This document shows, piece by piece, positions 7,950 to 16,258 of a stretch of 64,000 bases of DNA. The notes below the pieces were generated by a model. That model searched no databases and was not told the origin of the DNA. It was given only the letters and a program-made list of their open reading frames with translations. The DNA comes from Streptomyces alfalfae. GTDB lineage: Bacteria; Actinomycetota; Actinomycetes; Streptomycetales; Streptomycetaceae. How positions within the stretch are numbered: the first letter of the stretch is position 1; each line of letters begins with the position of its first letter. The stretch is taken from contig NZ_QEXM01000034.1 in the NCBI RefSeq assembly GCF_004127445.1, forward strand, positions 23,137-87,136. Reading direction: 5' to 3'. The position numbers and the translations under genes are program-made.

Positions 7950-8942
7950 GGGCACGGCGTCCTCGTCGCGCACCGCTTCCGCCCCGCCGATGAGCCGCCG
8001 CAGCGCGTCCCCGTGCTCGACCCGTGCAGGAAAGGCGTCGGAGGCCGCGCGCCGGGCGAGGGCGGCGATGTCGAGCGGGCGGTGCGAGGCGACGAGCACC
8101 GCGTTGCCGAAGCGGCGACCGCGCAGCACGGACGGCTCGGCGATCAGCGCCAGTTCCCCGAAGACCGCCGCGAAGGTGGCGAGCTGGGAGCGGAGGAAGG
8201 CGAAGGGCGCGCCGTCGGCCAGGTTCGCGGCGTAGACGCCGCCGGGCCGCAGCACACGGCCGGCGGTGCGGGCGTACGCGACGGTCGTGAGGTGCGCGGG
8301 GACCCGTGAGCCGCCGAAGACGTCCGCCACCAAGACGTCGGCGCTGTCGTCCGGCGCCGCCTCAAGCCACTGCCTGGCGTCGGCCGCGTGGACGGAGATC
8401 CCGTCGCCGCCGGCCCACGGCACCTGCTCGGCGACCAGTTCGAGCAGCCCCCGGTCGGCCTCGACCACGTCCTGCCGGGACCCCGGCCGGGTGGCGGCGA
8501 CGTAGCGGGGCAGCGTCAGGGCGCCGCCGCCGAGATGGACGGCGTCGAGCGGTCGCCCCGGCCCGGCCGCGGTGTCCAGGACGTGCGCGAGACGCCGCGC
8601 GTACTCGAACTCCAGGTACGTGGGCTCGTCCAGGTCCACGTACGACTGGGGGGCGCCGTCGACGGTGAGCAGCCAGGCCCGCGGGCGGTCGACGTCGGGC
8701 ATCAGCTTGGCGAAGCCGTGGTCGACGGCGCGAGCCACGGGGATGGCCTCGTCGTCCGCCACGACTTCGTCCCCGCCTGTCCACCCGCCCCCGTCTGTCC
8801 CTTCGCCCCGGTCTGTCCCTCCGCCCCCTCCGGTCCCTCGGATCTCTCCGGCCCCCTCGCCGTATTCGCCGCCCTCGATGCCGTCGCCGCCCTTGTCGCC
8901 GTCGTCATCCCGGCGCTCGTCGCCCCCGCACTCGTCGTCCAC
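7911..8942 (-). CDS. Spermidine-synthase-like (SpeE-fold) protein
   Basis: A 343-aa protein. After a Gly/Asp/Glu-rich low-complexity N-terminus (about 1-65) comes a Rossmann methyltransferase-type domain: LDAVHLGGGALTLPRYVA (glycine-rich loop), DVVEADRGLLELV (acidic end of beta 2) and SADVLVADVFGGSRVPAHLTT. Polyamine synthases normally carry two catalytic aspartates around the substrate site; the D-x-F-G segment retains one, but the tetrapeptide differs. Related actinobacterial proteins are annotated spermidine synthase-like without proven activity. GTG 8942 is preferred because CACAAT (8949-8954) lies 6 nt upstream. Confidence 0.72.
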   Translation of the reverse strand: MDDECGGDERRDDDGDKGGDGIEGGEYGEGAGEIRGTGGGGGTDRGEGTDGGGWTGGDEVVADDEAIPVARAVDHGFAKLMPDVDRPRAWLLTVDGAPQSYVDLDEPTYLEFEYARRLAHVLDTAAGPGRPLDAVHLGGGALTLPRYVAATRPGSRQDVVEADRGLLELVAEQVPWAGGDGISVHAADARQWLEAAPDDSADVLVADVFGGSRVPAHLTTVAYARTAGRVLRPGGVYAANLADGAPFAFLRSQLATFAAVFGELALIAEPSVLRGRRFGNAVLVASHRPLDIAALARRAASDAFPARVEHGDALRRLIGGAEAVRDEDAVPSPEPPDGAFVIG

Positions 8943-9027
8943 GCGCCCATTGTGCCCGTCCGCCCCGGGGGCCCGATGCCCCCGGGGCGGACGTCCGTTC
9001 GTACGGACTCGGCAGGTCACCCGCCCG

Positions 9028-10197
9028 TCAGGCGACCTCCGTCACGGTGCCCGCGCCGACCGTGCGGCCGCCCTCGCGGATCGCGAAGCCGAGGCCGACC
9101 TCCAGCGGCATGTCACGGCCCAGCTCCACCGCCATCGTGACCGTGTCGCCGGGGCGGGCCACGGCCGCCTCGCCGAGGTCGACGTCGCCGACGACGTCCG
9201 CGGTGCGGATGTAGAACTGCGGCCGGTACCCCGTGGCGATCGGCGTCGTACGGCCGCCCTCGCGGGCCGACAGGACGTACACCTGCGCGGTGAAGCGCCG
9301 CCTCGGGGTGACGCTGCCGGGCGCCGCGACGACGTGGCCGCGGCGGACCGCGTCGCGTGGCAGGCCGCGCAGGAGCAGCGCCACGTTGTCGCCGGCCTGC
9401 GCCTCCTCCATGGGCTTGCCGAAGGTCTCCAGGCCGGTGACCACCGTCTCGGTGTCCGCGCCGAGCACTTCCACGCGGTCGCCGAGGCGGACGGCGCCGC
9501 GCTCGACGGCGCCGGTGACGACGGTGCCGCGGCCGGTGATGGTCAGCACGTTCTCGACGGACAGCAGGAACGGCGCGTCGAGGTAGCGCTCGGGCATCGG
9601 CACGTACGTGTCCACGGCGTCGAGCAGCGCCTCGATCGCGGCGGTCCACCGCGGGTCGCCCTCCAGGGCCTTGAGCCCCGAGACCCGCACCACGGGCACG
9701 GACTCACCTCCGTACCCGTGCGTGGAGAGCAGGTCGCGGACCTCCAGCTCCACGAGGTCGGTCAGCTCCTCGTCACCCGCGTCGGCCTTGTTGAGGGCGA
9801 CGACGATGTGGTCGACGCCGACCTGGCGGGCGAGCAGCACGTGCTCGGCGGTCTGCGGCATGATCCCGTCGAGCGCCGAGACGACGAGGATCGCCCCGTC
9901 GAGCTGGGCGGCGCCGGTGACCATGTTCTTGACGTAGTCGGCGTGGCCCGGCATGTCCACGTGCGCGTAGTGGCGGGTGTCCGTCTCGTACTCGACGTGC
10001 GCGATGTTGATGGTGATGCCGCGCTGCGCCTCCTCCGGCGCGCGGTCGATGCGGTTGAAGGGCACGAACGTGCCGGTGCCGCGCTCGCTGAGGACCTTGG
10101 TGATGGCGGCGGTCAGGGTGGTCTTGCCGTGGTCGACGTGCCCCATGGTGCCGATGTTGAGGTGCGGCTTGGTGCGGACGTAGGCCGTCTTGGACAT
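9028..10197 (-). CDS. tuf3: Elongation factor Tu, divergent third type (EF-Tu3)
   Basis: A 389-aa translation GTPase that delivers aminoacyl-tRNA to the ribosome. All G motifs are present: GHVDHGKTT (P-loop, about 19-27), [13 protein letters not shown] (switch I), [12 protein letters not shown] (switch II), NKAD (G4) and SGLKALEG (G5). It departs from housekeeping EF-Tu in domains 2-3, for example [16 protein letters not shown] where EGGRHTPF... is usual. Streptomyces are known to carry tuf1 plus a divergent tuf3; from the literature, tuf3 responds to amino-acid starvation in S. coelicolor, and S. ramocissimus EF-Tu3 resists EF-Tu-directed antibiotics. It stands alone, not in the str operon, with a strong GGAGAAGGAA SD and a long structured leader. 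Confidence 0.93.
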   Translation of the reverse strand: MSKTAYVRTKPHLNIGTMGHVDHGKTTLTAAITKVLSERGTGTFVPFNRIDRAPEEAQRGITINIAHVEYETDTRHYAHVDMPGHADYVKNMVTGAAQLDGAILVVSALDGIMPQTAEHVLLARQVGVDHIVVALNKADAGDEELTDLVELEVRDLLSTHGYGGESVPVVRVSGLKALEGDPRWTAAIEALLDAVDTYVPMPERYLDAPFLLSVENVLTITGRGTVVTGAVERGAVRLGDRVEVLGADTETVVTGLETFGKPMEEAQAGDNVALLLRGLPRDAVRRGHVVAAPGSVTPRRRFTAQVYVLSAREGGRTTPIATGYRPQFYIRTADVVGDVDLGEAAVARPGDTVTMAVELGRDMPLEVGLGFAIREGGRTVGAGTVTEVA

Positions 10198-10282
10198 GGC
10201 GGTTCCTTCTCCGGAACTCGAAGCAGTGGTCCCGGACCGGCGGCGGTGCGCACGGTCGGGACGGGGACCCCGGGGCCTGACC

Positions 10283-10325
10283 GACCCTCCCCCTGCGGGG
10301 TCCGCCGGAATGTCCGGGGAGGGTC
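10283..10325 (-). promoter_or_regulatory. Hairpin in the tuf3 leader
   Basis: Perfect 10-bp inverted repeat GACCCTCCCC / GGGGAGGGTC (10283-10292 and 10316-10325) with a 23-nt loop, ending about 85 nt before the tuf3 start. The stop codon of the preceding short reading frame overlaps its 5' arm. It could act as an attenuator or an mRNA stability element. Confidence 0.5.
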
Positions 10326-10422
10326 AGCCTCGGGCGCCGTGGAAGGCGTCGGGAGTCGGGACGGCAGCCTTCGCAGCGCCCGCGACTGCGGGCGTGGCTG
10401 CGAGGAAGGCGTACCGGAACAT
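10324..10422 (-). CDS. Putative 32-aa leader peptide upstream of tuf3
   Basis: Short reading frame ATG 10422 to TGA 10324, beginning MFRYAFLAATPAVAGAAKAA and ending FHGARG. A GAGG lies about 9 nt before ATG, and third-position GC is about 80 percent by hand count. Its stop codon falls on the first bases of the leader hairpin, a geometry typical of translation-coupled attenuators. Nothing was recognised by family. It may be a leader peptide or a chance ORF. Confidence 0.35.
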   Translation of the reverse strand: MFRYAFLAATPAVAGAAKAAVPTPDAFHGARG

Positions 10423-10470
10423 GGGTCCGATCCTCACCGAAGAGGACGCCCACGTCGAATGGTTTTCCAC

Positions 10471-10570
10471 CGCCGGACGGCCGTGAAGACCGCCGGAGGG
10501 TCATGAGGGCCACCAGAGGGCCACGAAGGCCACCGGACGGCCGTATGGGCCGCCGGACGGTCATGGAGAT
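10471..10570. repeat. Five tandem 20-bp repeats upstream of tuf3
   Basis: Five contiguous degenerate 20-bp units start at 10471, 10491, 10511, 10531 and 10551. The consensus is about CRCCGGACGGYCRTGADGGC. The period is exactly 20 bp with no spacers. It lies between the AlkD-like gene stop and the tuf3 leader. The function is unknown. Confidence 0.8.
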
Positions 10571-10602
10571 CCTTCGGTCTTCGTTCGTTTCTCCCGGCGG
10601 TC

Positions 10603-11301
10603 TCAGAGATTCTTCGTCGCCTCCCGTGCCGAGAGCGGCGCCAGCCTGCCCCGCTCCCGTGCGACGAAGGCGCGTACGGCGTCCGGGTCCGTCTTGGCGT
10701 ACTCCCGCAGGCACCAGCCGACGGCCTTGCGGATGAAGAAGTCGGGGTGTCCCGACTGGCGCAGGCAGTAGGCGAAGAGGCGCTCCGCGTCCGTGGACTC
10801 CTTGCGGCGGAGCTGGTGCAGGAGGGCGGTGCGGACCACCCAGAGGTCGTCGTCCTCGATCCACGCGTCCATGGCGGTCCGCAGCCGCGGATCGGCGGCG
10901 ACGAGCCCGCCGACGACGTGGGCGGCGAGCGCGTCGACGGTGTCCCACCAGGGGTTCGTCGTCACGAGATGGCGTACGACGGGCAGGAAGCCGGACGAAC
11001 AGCGGCGGATGTGGCGGCGCAGGTAGTCGGCGGCGAAGTAGGCGTACTCGCGTTCGGGCAGCGCCCAGCAGCGCAGCGCGATGGCCGCGCAGTCGTCCTC
11101 GTCGGGGCGTGGCGTCCCCGCGAGGACGGTCTTGGCCAGCTCACGGCGGATCGGTGAGGTCAGACCGAGGAAGGGGGCGACGTCCTTCATGTACGCGCGC
11201 ATGTGCGCGGCACGCGGTGGATCGGCCGCCGCGGAGAAGGTGGTGACGAGCCGTCCGAGCACGGTGTCGGCCAGGTCACTTCGCGGCACTGTGACGCTCA
11301 T
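10603..11301 (-). CDS. DNA alkylation repair protein (AlkD-like)
   Basis: A 232-aa all-helical protein of the AlkD/HEAT-repeat DNA glycosylase family: ...LTSPIRRELAKTVLAG at the N-terminus, YLRRHIRRCS, TNPWWDTVDALAAHVVG (the WWDTVD motif carries the catalytic-type Asp and DNA-facing Trp), and HPDFFIRKAVGWCLREYAKTDP near the end. The family removes positively charged alkyl-purines from DNA. ATG 11301 is preferred over an upstream GTG (11328) because TATGGT (11309-11314) sits 7 nt in front, a leaderless layout. No PafBC-type motif was seen upstream. Confidence 0.88.
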   Translation of the reverse strand: MSVTVPRSDLADTVLGRLVTTFSAAADPPRAAHMRAYMKDVAPFLGLTSPIRRELAKTVLAGTPRPDEDDCAAIALRCWALPEREYAYFAADYLRRHIRRCSSGFLPVVRHLVTTNPWWDTVDALAAHVVGGLVAADPRLRTAMDAWIEDDDLWVVRTALLHQLRRKESTDAERLFAYCLRQSGHPDFFIRKAVGWCLREYAKTDPDAVRAFVARERGRLAPLSAREATKNL

Positions 11302-11350
11302 GAGACGCACCATACGGCGATCAGACACATGAGCCGGTTAGTCTGCCCGG

Positions 11351-12055
11351 ATGCCCGAGACCGCAACCGCCCGCCCGCAGGCCTTCGCCGTGCGCTGCAC
11401 CAAAGTGCTGTTTTCGCCGTGGTCGCGGCTGTCGCTGCTCGTCCTGCTGCTGGCGGCGGCGGGGACGTGCGTGCTGGTCTTCGAGCCGCAGCGGCTGCTC
11501 TCCGGCGGCTGGATCGCCCAGCTCGGCGGCGCCACGGCGGTGGCGCTGTTCGCCGTGGCCTACGGGGCGTGCACCTCCGCGTTCGTGCCGCGCCCGCTGC
11601 TCAATCTGGCGGCGGGCGCGCTCTTCGGCACGCAGGCGGGTCTCGTCGCGGCGATCGGCGGCACGGTGTTCGGGGCGGGCATCGCCTTCGGGCTCGGGCG
11701 GATGCTGGGGCAGGACGCGCTCCGGCCGCTGCTGCGGGGCAAGTGGCTGCGGGCCGCGGACGGCCAGCTCAGCCGGCACGGCTTCCGATCGATGCTGGCG
11801 GTGCGGCTCTTCCCCGGGGTGCCGTTCGCCGCGGCCAACTACTGCGCGGCGGTCTCCCGCATGGGCTGGCTGCCGTTCCTGCTCGCCACGGGCCTCGGGT
11901 CGATCCCGAACACCGCGGCCTACGTCATCGCGGGCGCCCGCGCCTCCACGCCGACCTCCCCGGCCTTCCTGATCGCCATGGGGTTCATCGCGGTCACGGG
12001 GCTCGGCGGGGCGACGGTGGCCTGGTTCAAGCGGCATCACTTGCGCGGGCGCTGA
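11351..12055 (+). CDS. TVP38/TMEM64 (VTT) family membrane protein
   Basis: A 234-aa membrane protein with the VTT domain: FVPRPLLNLAAGALFGTQAGLVAAIGGTVFGAGIAFGLGR and later VRLFPGVPFAAANYCAAVSRM, the F/L-P-x-N-Y segment shared with DedA/VTT proteins. About five to six hydrophobic segments. The family is linked to lipid movement across membranes. TAGTCT (11339-11344) ends 6 nt before ATG, so it is probably leaderless and divergent from the AlkD-like gene. Confidence 0.85.
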   Translation: MPETATARPQAFAVRCTKVLFSPWSRLSLLVLLLAAAGTCVLVFEPQRLLSGGWIAQLGGATAVALFAVAYGACTSAFVPRPLLNLAAGALFGTQAGLVAAIGGTVFGAGIAFGLGRMLGQDALRPLLRGKWLRAADGQLSRHGFRSMLAVRLFPGVPFAAANYCAAVSRMGWLPFLLATGLGSIPNTAAYVIAGARASTPTSPAFLIAMGFIAVTGLGGATVAWFKRHHLRGR

Positions 12056-12428
12056 ATCATTTCGGGGGCTTCGGAGACGTTCGGGTCTCCGCGGGCCGCG
12101 CGGGCCGCCCGGCGGGGCTGAGCCTGTCGGTGGCCCCGGAAGGTCGCCGTGGGAGGCGGGCGCAGGAGGTTGTCGCGGGGCGGGTCCGCAGTGGTGGCCG
12201 GCGCCGGCCAGGCGGGCCTCGCACCAGCCCGTAACTTTGTGCCGCTACGCTGCCCCCCGGACGAGGGACGTGATCGGACGGTCACCCCCCGCGTTCCGGC
12301 GTTCGCCCATCCCTTGTCCCCCCTTGCCACCCCTGCCTTTGCCAGCCTCGCTCCCCCGCCACGCCTCTCGATGACCGCTCCGACCGCAGCCGCGGTCCGA
12401 TGATCAGTACTTGGACGGCGCAGTACTC
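12056..12428. other. Intergenic region upstream of uppP
   Basis: No gene was seen. Two direct CAGTACT copies (12405-12411 and 12421-12427, 16-bp offset) flank the uppP start region, the second overlapping the -1 region of the start codon. No confident promoter was identified. Confidence 0.4.
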
Positions 12429-13301
12429 ATGTCTTGGCTTGAATCCTTCATCCTCGGGCTCGTCCAGGGACTGACCGAGTTCCTCCCCATCTCGTCCAGC
12501 GCGCATCTGCGGCTGACGGCGGCGTTCGCCGGCTGGCACGACCCCGGGGCGGCGTTCACGGCGATCACGCAGATCGGCACCGAGGCCGCCGTGCTCATCT
12601 ACTTCCGCAAGGACATCTCGCGGATCCTGTCGGCGTGGTTCGGCTCCCTCTTCGGGAAGGTGCCGCGCTCGGACCACGACGCGCAGATGGGCTGGCTGGT
12701 CATCGTCGGCTCGATCCCGATCGGGGTGCTCGGCGTGACGTTCAAGGACCAGATCGAGGGCCCGTTCCGCGACCTGCGGCTCATCGCCACGACGCTGATC
12801 GTGATGGGCATCGTGCTCGGCATCGCCGACCGCCTGGCGGCCCGCGACGAGACGGGCGGCAGGCACCGCGTGGTGCGGGAGCGCAAGAGCCTGCGGGAAC
12901 TCGGGGTCAGGGACGGCCTGATCTTCGGCATCTGCCAAGCCATGGCCCTGGTCCCCGGCGTCTCGCGCTCGGGCGCCACGATCAGCGGCGGCCTCCTCAT
13001 GGGCTACACCCGCGAGGCCGCGGCCCGCTACTCCTTCCTCCTGGCCATTCCCGCGGTCCTCGCCTCCGGCGTCTTCGAACTGAAGGACGCGGGCGAGGGA
13101 CACGTCTCCTGGGGCCCCACGATCTTCGCGACGATCGTCGCGTTCGTCGTCGGCTACGCGGTCATCGCATGGTTCATGAAGTTCATCACCACGAAGAGCT
13201 TCATGCCCTTCGTCTACTACCGCGTCGTACTCGGCCTCGTCCTGATCGTCCTGGTCAGCATGGGCGTCCTGAGCCCGCACGCGGGCGAGTCGGCGGGATG
13301 A
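12429..13301 (+). CDS. uppP: Undecaprenyl-diphosphatase UppP (BacA)
   Basis: A 290-aa integral membrane phosphatase that recycles the C55 lipid carrier for peptidoglycan and other wall polymers by hydrolysing undecaprenyl diphosphate; overproduction gives bacitracin resistance in other bacteria. The two signature blocks are intact: QGLTEFLPISSSAHLR (about residues 13-28) and ALVPGVSRSGATISGG. The length is normal. ATG 12429 (MSWLESF) is preferred over an upstream in-frame TTG. Its 3' end overlaps the convergent poly-gamma-glutamate hydrolase-like gene by 47 bp. Confidence 0.95.
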   Translation: MSWLESFILGLVQGLTEFLPISSSAHLRLTAAFAGWHDPGAAFTAITQIGTEAAVLIYFRKDISRILSAWFGSLFGKVPRSDHDAQMGWLVIVGSIPIGVLGVTFKDQIEGPFRDLRLIATTLIVMGIVLGIADRLAARDETGGRHRVVRERKSLRELGVRDGLIFGICQAMALVPGVSRSGATISGGLLMGYTREAAARYSFLLAIPAVLASGVFELKDAGEGHVSWGPTIFATIVAFVVGYAVIAWFMKFITTKSFMPFVYYRVVLGLVLIVLVSMGVLSPHAGESAG

Positions 13302-13956
13302 GTTCCGAGCGGTCCGCGGCCGGGGCCGGGGCCGGGACGGTGCAGGCCGAGCGCAGGGCCGCCGCGTAGCGGAAGAAGGCCTCCGTGCGGGCGCCCGACT
13401 CGCGTGACGGGCGGGTGAGGTCCCCGCCGGGGAAGAAGCTGCGGCGCAGGGCCTGGCTCATCTCCAGTTGTACGCCGCTGCCCGACAGCGTCCTGTTGCA
13501 GATGTTGGCGGGGTTGGTGCCCGCGATGTCGCCCGTGGCGGCGGTCACGGTGAAGCCGGCGGCCCGCAGTTCGCCGGCCGCGCGGGCGGCCAGTGCGGTG
13601 TCCCGGCCGCCGATGGCGGTCGTGGAGAGCAGGCGGTCGTCGTCCTGATAGCCGTGGAAGGACAGGCAGCCGCGGGCCGTCGCCACCAGGGCGAGGGCGC
13701 GGGGCTCGTCGTAGTTCGTCGACGTGATGTGCAGGTCGCCGTTGCCGGAGGACTTCATTCCGTCGAGTTCGTAGTACCGCAGCCACGTCCCGGCGACCTC
13801 ACGGGCCATTTCACCGGACCCCGCCTCGATGCCGCCGCCGTGGATGGCGATGGACGCCAAGGACGCCCCCGCCGGGTCGGTGGACCGGATCCGGTAGTCG
13901 ACACCGTCGACCTCCGCCGCCGCGAGCTCCGCCCAATCGCCGTACAGATCCGCCAC
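13255..13956 (-). CDS. Poly-gamma-glutamate hydrolase family protein (DUF867-like)
   Basis: A 233-aa protein resembling the phage/bacterial PghP-type zinc hydrolases: IAIHGGGIEAGSGEMA (His and Glu of the metal site), HITSTNYDEPRALALV, CLSFHGYQDDD (second His) and GTNPANICNRTLSGSGVQLEMSQALR (substrate and catalytic Glu region). These enzymes cleave gamma-glutamyl polymers. The C-terminal 30 residues are Pro/Ala-rich. No signal peptide was seen. GTG 13956 start with GGAGG further upstream than usual. Confidence 0.75.
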   Translation of the reverse strand: MADLYGDWAELAAAEVDGVDYRIRSTDPAGASLASIAIHGGGIEAGSGEMAREVAGTWLRYYELDGMKSSGNGDLHITSTNYDEPRALALVATARGCLSFHGYQDDDRLLSTTAIGGRDTALAARAAGELRAAGFTVTAATGDIAGTNPANICNRTLSGSGVQLEMSQALRRSFFPGGDLTRPSRESGARTEAFFRYAAALRSACTVPAPAPAADRSELIPPTRPRAGSGRPC

Positions 13957-14087
13957 GTGATCTCACGCCCCCTCCGGGCTGTAGTCGGAGGCGCTGTCAC
14001 CACCGGTCGCCGTCCCTACGTGCCCGGAGTCGGCGGTGCCGTCCGGCGGTGACGTTGCGCGCACAAGTGTCCTATACCGCCATGACG

Positions 14088-14762
14088 TCAGCAGGACTCC
14101 TCGAACTTCACCGCACTGAGCGTCACGGGCCGGCCGTCGAGCTTGGCGCCCGCGGCGGGCTCCTGGCCGCACACCTGCCAGTTCGACTCCATGAGGATGA
14201 AACGGTCCTGACCCGAGGCGTCATTGACCGTGATGCTGGTGCCGGAGTCGAGGGCCCCGCGCGCCACCTTGACCGCCTTGCCCGTGAAGTCGGGCATCTT
14301 CGCTCCCGCGGCCCGGGGCTCTTCCGCGCCCGCGTCCTGGGCGGGGCAGGTCTCCTCGAGCTTGACCGCGGCGAAGTCGACCTTGGTGTCGGTCGAGTGG
14401 TCCCCGGCCTTCGGGGTCTGCGAGCAGACCTTCCAGTTCCGGTCGAAGGCCTGCATACGGTCGCGGCCGAGCGCGTCGTGCGAGGTGAGGCCGTAGAAAC
14501 CGGCCGCCTGTGCCTGGTCCTGCGCGGACTGCAGCCCCTTGCCGGTCATGTCCGGCAGCGCGGCGGTCTCGGCCTTCTCGTCCCCCGCCTCCTCGTCCCC
14601 CGCCTTCTCCTCCGACGCCCCTTCGTCCGCTTCTCCGGTGACGACGGGCTTGTCGGTGGTGGTGCTCGTACCGGTGCTCGATGCCTGGTCCGGGCCGCAG
14701 CCGGTGAGTGCGAACAGGCTGGTGCCGACGACGAGCGCGGCGGCGATGGAGCGGGCGTGCAT
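14088..14762 (-). CDS. PASTA-domain lipoprotein
   Basis: A 224-aa predicted lipoprotein: signal peptide MHARSIAAALVVGTSLFALTG with lipobox LTGC (Cys 22), an acidic Glu/Gly/Asp linker (about 35-65), then two tandem PASTA-like repeats (LPDMTGKGLQSAQDQAQAAG... and MPDFTGKAVKVARGALDSG...). Each ends in a W-x-V-C-x-Q/G-P-x-A-G motif and carries a C-terminal cysteine. PASTA domains bind peptidoglycan fragments in Stk/PknB kinases and PBPs; here they are on a stand-alone surface lipoprotein. SD AGGGGGATC precedes ATG 14762. It may act as a wall sensor or be structural. Confidence 0.82.
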   Translation of the reverse strand: MHARSIAAALVVGTSLFALTGCGPDQASSTGTSTTTDKPVVTGEADEGASEEKAGDEEAGDEKAETAALPDMTGKGLQSAQDQAQAAGFYGLTSHDALGRDRMQAFDRNWKVCSQTPKAGDHSTDTKVDFAAVKLEETCPAQDAGAEEPRAAGAKMPDFTGKAVKVARGALDSGTSITVNDASGQDRFILMESNWQVCGQEPAAGAKLDGRPVTLSAVKFEESC

Positions 14763-15039
14763 GATCCCCCTGGGATGGCGCAGGTGCTGAAGGGATCATC
14801 ATGCGCCACGTGGGGGACGGTGAAGACGCAGTGACGTTTTGGGGGACCTCGATCCTCTGTTCGCCCCCTGTCCGCCCTCCACTCACCCCTGGTTCGTCCT
14901 CTGCCACCTCGCGTTCGCCCGTCCTGCGCGGAGCGCATACAGGCACACGTGGGCGTCACCCCGGCGACGAACGCCACCCCGGCACGGGCGCCACCTTCCC
15001 GCCGGACGGTGGCACCCTGCCGGACCACGGCGGACCACG

Positions 15040-15055
15040 CCGGCCTGGTGGCCGG
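15040..15055 (-). terminator. Hairpin after the bL37 gene
   Basis: CCGGCC-TGGT-GGCCGG stem-loop directly downstream of the bL37 stop codon (15058) on the minus strand. Short but well placed; no T-run. Confidence 0.4.
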
Positions 15056-15057
15056 GC

Positions 15058-15135
15058 CTAGGACTGGGGGCGGCTTCCGTGGTTGGCCGCGTGCTTGCGG
15101 CGGGCCTTCTTCTTACGGCGTCGCTTCGACGACAT
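15058..15135 (-). CDS. 50S ribosomal protein bL37 (25 aa)
   Basis: A 25-codon gene starting MSSKRRRKKKARRKHAA and ending NHGSRPQS. The extremely basic composition and the NHG-x-RP C-terminus match bL37, the tiny actinobacterial large-subunit protein described from mycobacterial ribosome structures. The SD GAGAGAGG stands 7 nt before ATG 15135, and a hairpin follows the stop. It is easily missed because of its length. Confidence rests on the C-terminal motif and charge, not on a search. Confidence 0.8.
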   Translation of the reverse strand: MSSKRRRKKKARRKHAANHGSRPQS

Positions 15136-15337
15136 CTCGCCACCTCTCTCGGTAGAACTCAGCGCGGGCTCCGTACGCACTCGACAGGGATACGTCACAC
15201 CCATCGAGCCGCTTTCCACCGTTCCATACCGATATGAGAGCGGCTACCCGAGGCAGATCGGCCTCGATCGATCACTTGGCGGAGGTGTGCGGTAGCTGAC
15301 AGTTCCGATTGTCGTAGGTATCGCCTAGGCTGGCCGC

Positions 15338-15517
15338 ATGCCCTTAACCCCACCACCCCATGGTTCCGTGCGCTCTTCGGCGGAACTGAACGAGCGCATC
15401 CGCAGCCTGTGGCTGCGTGCCGGCGGACGCCTCTCGGCCGAACAGCGCGCCGAGTACGAGCGACTGGTGACGGAGTGGGCGGCAGCGGTCCGCGCGGAGA
15501 TCGTGAAGGCCGCCTAG
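15338..15517 (+). CDS. 59-aa conserved-looking protein with TTA at codon 3
   Basis: Small protein MPLTPPPHG... followed by a predicted amphipathic helix (SAELNERIRSLWLRAGG ... AEYERLVTEWAAAVRAEI). The promoter is plausible: TAGGCT (15326-15331) ends 6 nt before ATG, with a weak TTCCGA -35 17 bp further up, so the message is leaderless. Codon 3 is TTA (15344-15346), the rare Leu codon read by the bldA tRNA in Streptomyces, so translation may be limited to development or stationary phase. Function unknown. Strong third-position GC supports coding. Confidence 0.7.
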   Translation: MPLTPPPHGSVRSSAELNERIRSLWLRAGGRLSAEQRAEYERLVTEWAAAVRAEIVKAA

Positions 15518-15643
15518 CGCCGCCTGGAGCCTGTCGTTCGGATCAGCCCCGGCCGGCCCTCGGCGCCGGACCACCGCCCACCCGGCGGGCGCGGTTCCTG
15601 CACGCCCCTTGGCTCGGCACCTCCCGTGCCCAACACTGAGCCG

Positions 15644-16141
15644 ATGACGCAGCGCGTGGAACTGGCCGCCGTGATCGACCGTTTGGCCATCGATGCCCTC
15701 ATCACCGAGTACGCGGTGACCGTCGACGACGGCGACTGGAGCGCCTACGAGCGGCTCTTCGCCGCGCAGGGCCGTGCCGACTACGGCTCGGCGGGCGGTA
15801 TCGCGGGAAGCGCCGCCGAGGTCGCGGCCTGGCTGGCCGAGACCATGCGGATGTTCCCGATGCGCCAACATCTCATCGTCAACCGGAAGCTGGAGTTCGG
15901 CCTCCTCGACCAGGACGTCGGCGACACCGCGCGTGTGCGGGCCGACTATGTGAACCCCATGCGGTTCCCGGACCGCGACGGCGACGCGCAGTCCACGGCG
16001 CCGGACTTCGAGTGCGGCGGTCGGTACTCCTTCGCGCTCCTGCGGACCCCCGCCGGCTGGCGGCTGCGGCAGGTCACGGTGGAGGAGAAGTGGCGCCGGA
16101 TCAGCGAGCGGGCCCGCGAGGCAGCAGCCACCCGGAAGTGA
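15644..16141 (+). CDS. SnoaL-like / NTF2-fold protein
   Basis: A 165-aa protein of the SnoaL_4 type (alpha+beta cone fold): DRLAIDALITEYAVTVDDGDWSAYERLF is the typical N-terminal helix-hairpin, with MRQHLIVNRKLEF and a C-terminal WRLRQVTVEEKW strand. Family members include polyketide cyclases, dehydratases and ring-hydroxylating enzyme beta-like subunits; the pocket residues here do not decide. ATG 15644 is chosen because TTGGCT-N17-AACACT ends 6 nt before it, which would put the earlier GTG (15626) inside the promoter. Confidence 0.75.
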   Translation: MTQRVELAAVIDRLAIDALITEYAVTVDDGDWSAYERLFAAQGRADYGSAGGIAGSAAEVAAWLAETMRMFPMRQHLIVNRKLEFGLLDQDVGDTARVRADYVNPMRFPDRDGDAQSTAPDFECGGRYSFALLRTPAGWRLRQVTVEEKWRRISERAREAAATRK

Positions 16142-16258
16142 TCCGATCCGGCTCGCGCTGACGCGGCAGGTGGCCGTCCTGACCGGCCGGGCCGGGCCGC
16201 CGGTCAGCCCTGCATGGCTGCCCGACATGGCCCGCTCCTCCGTCGGGCCGGCCCCACC

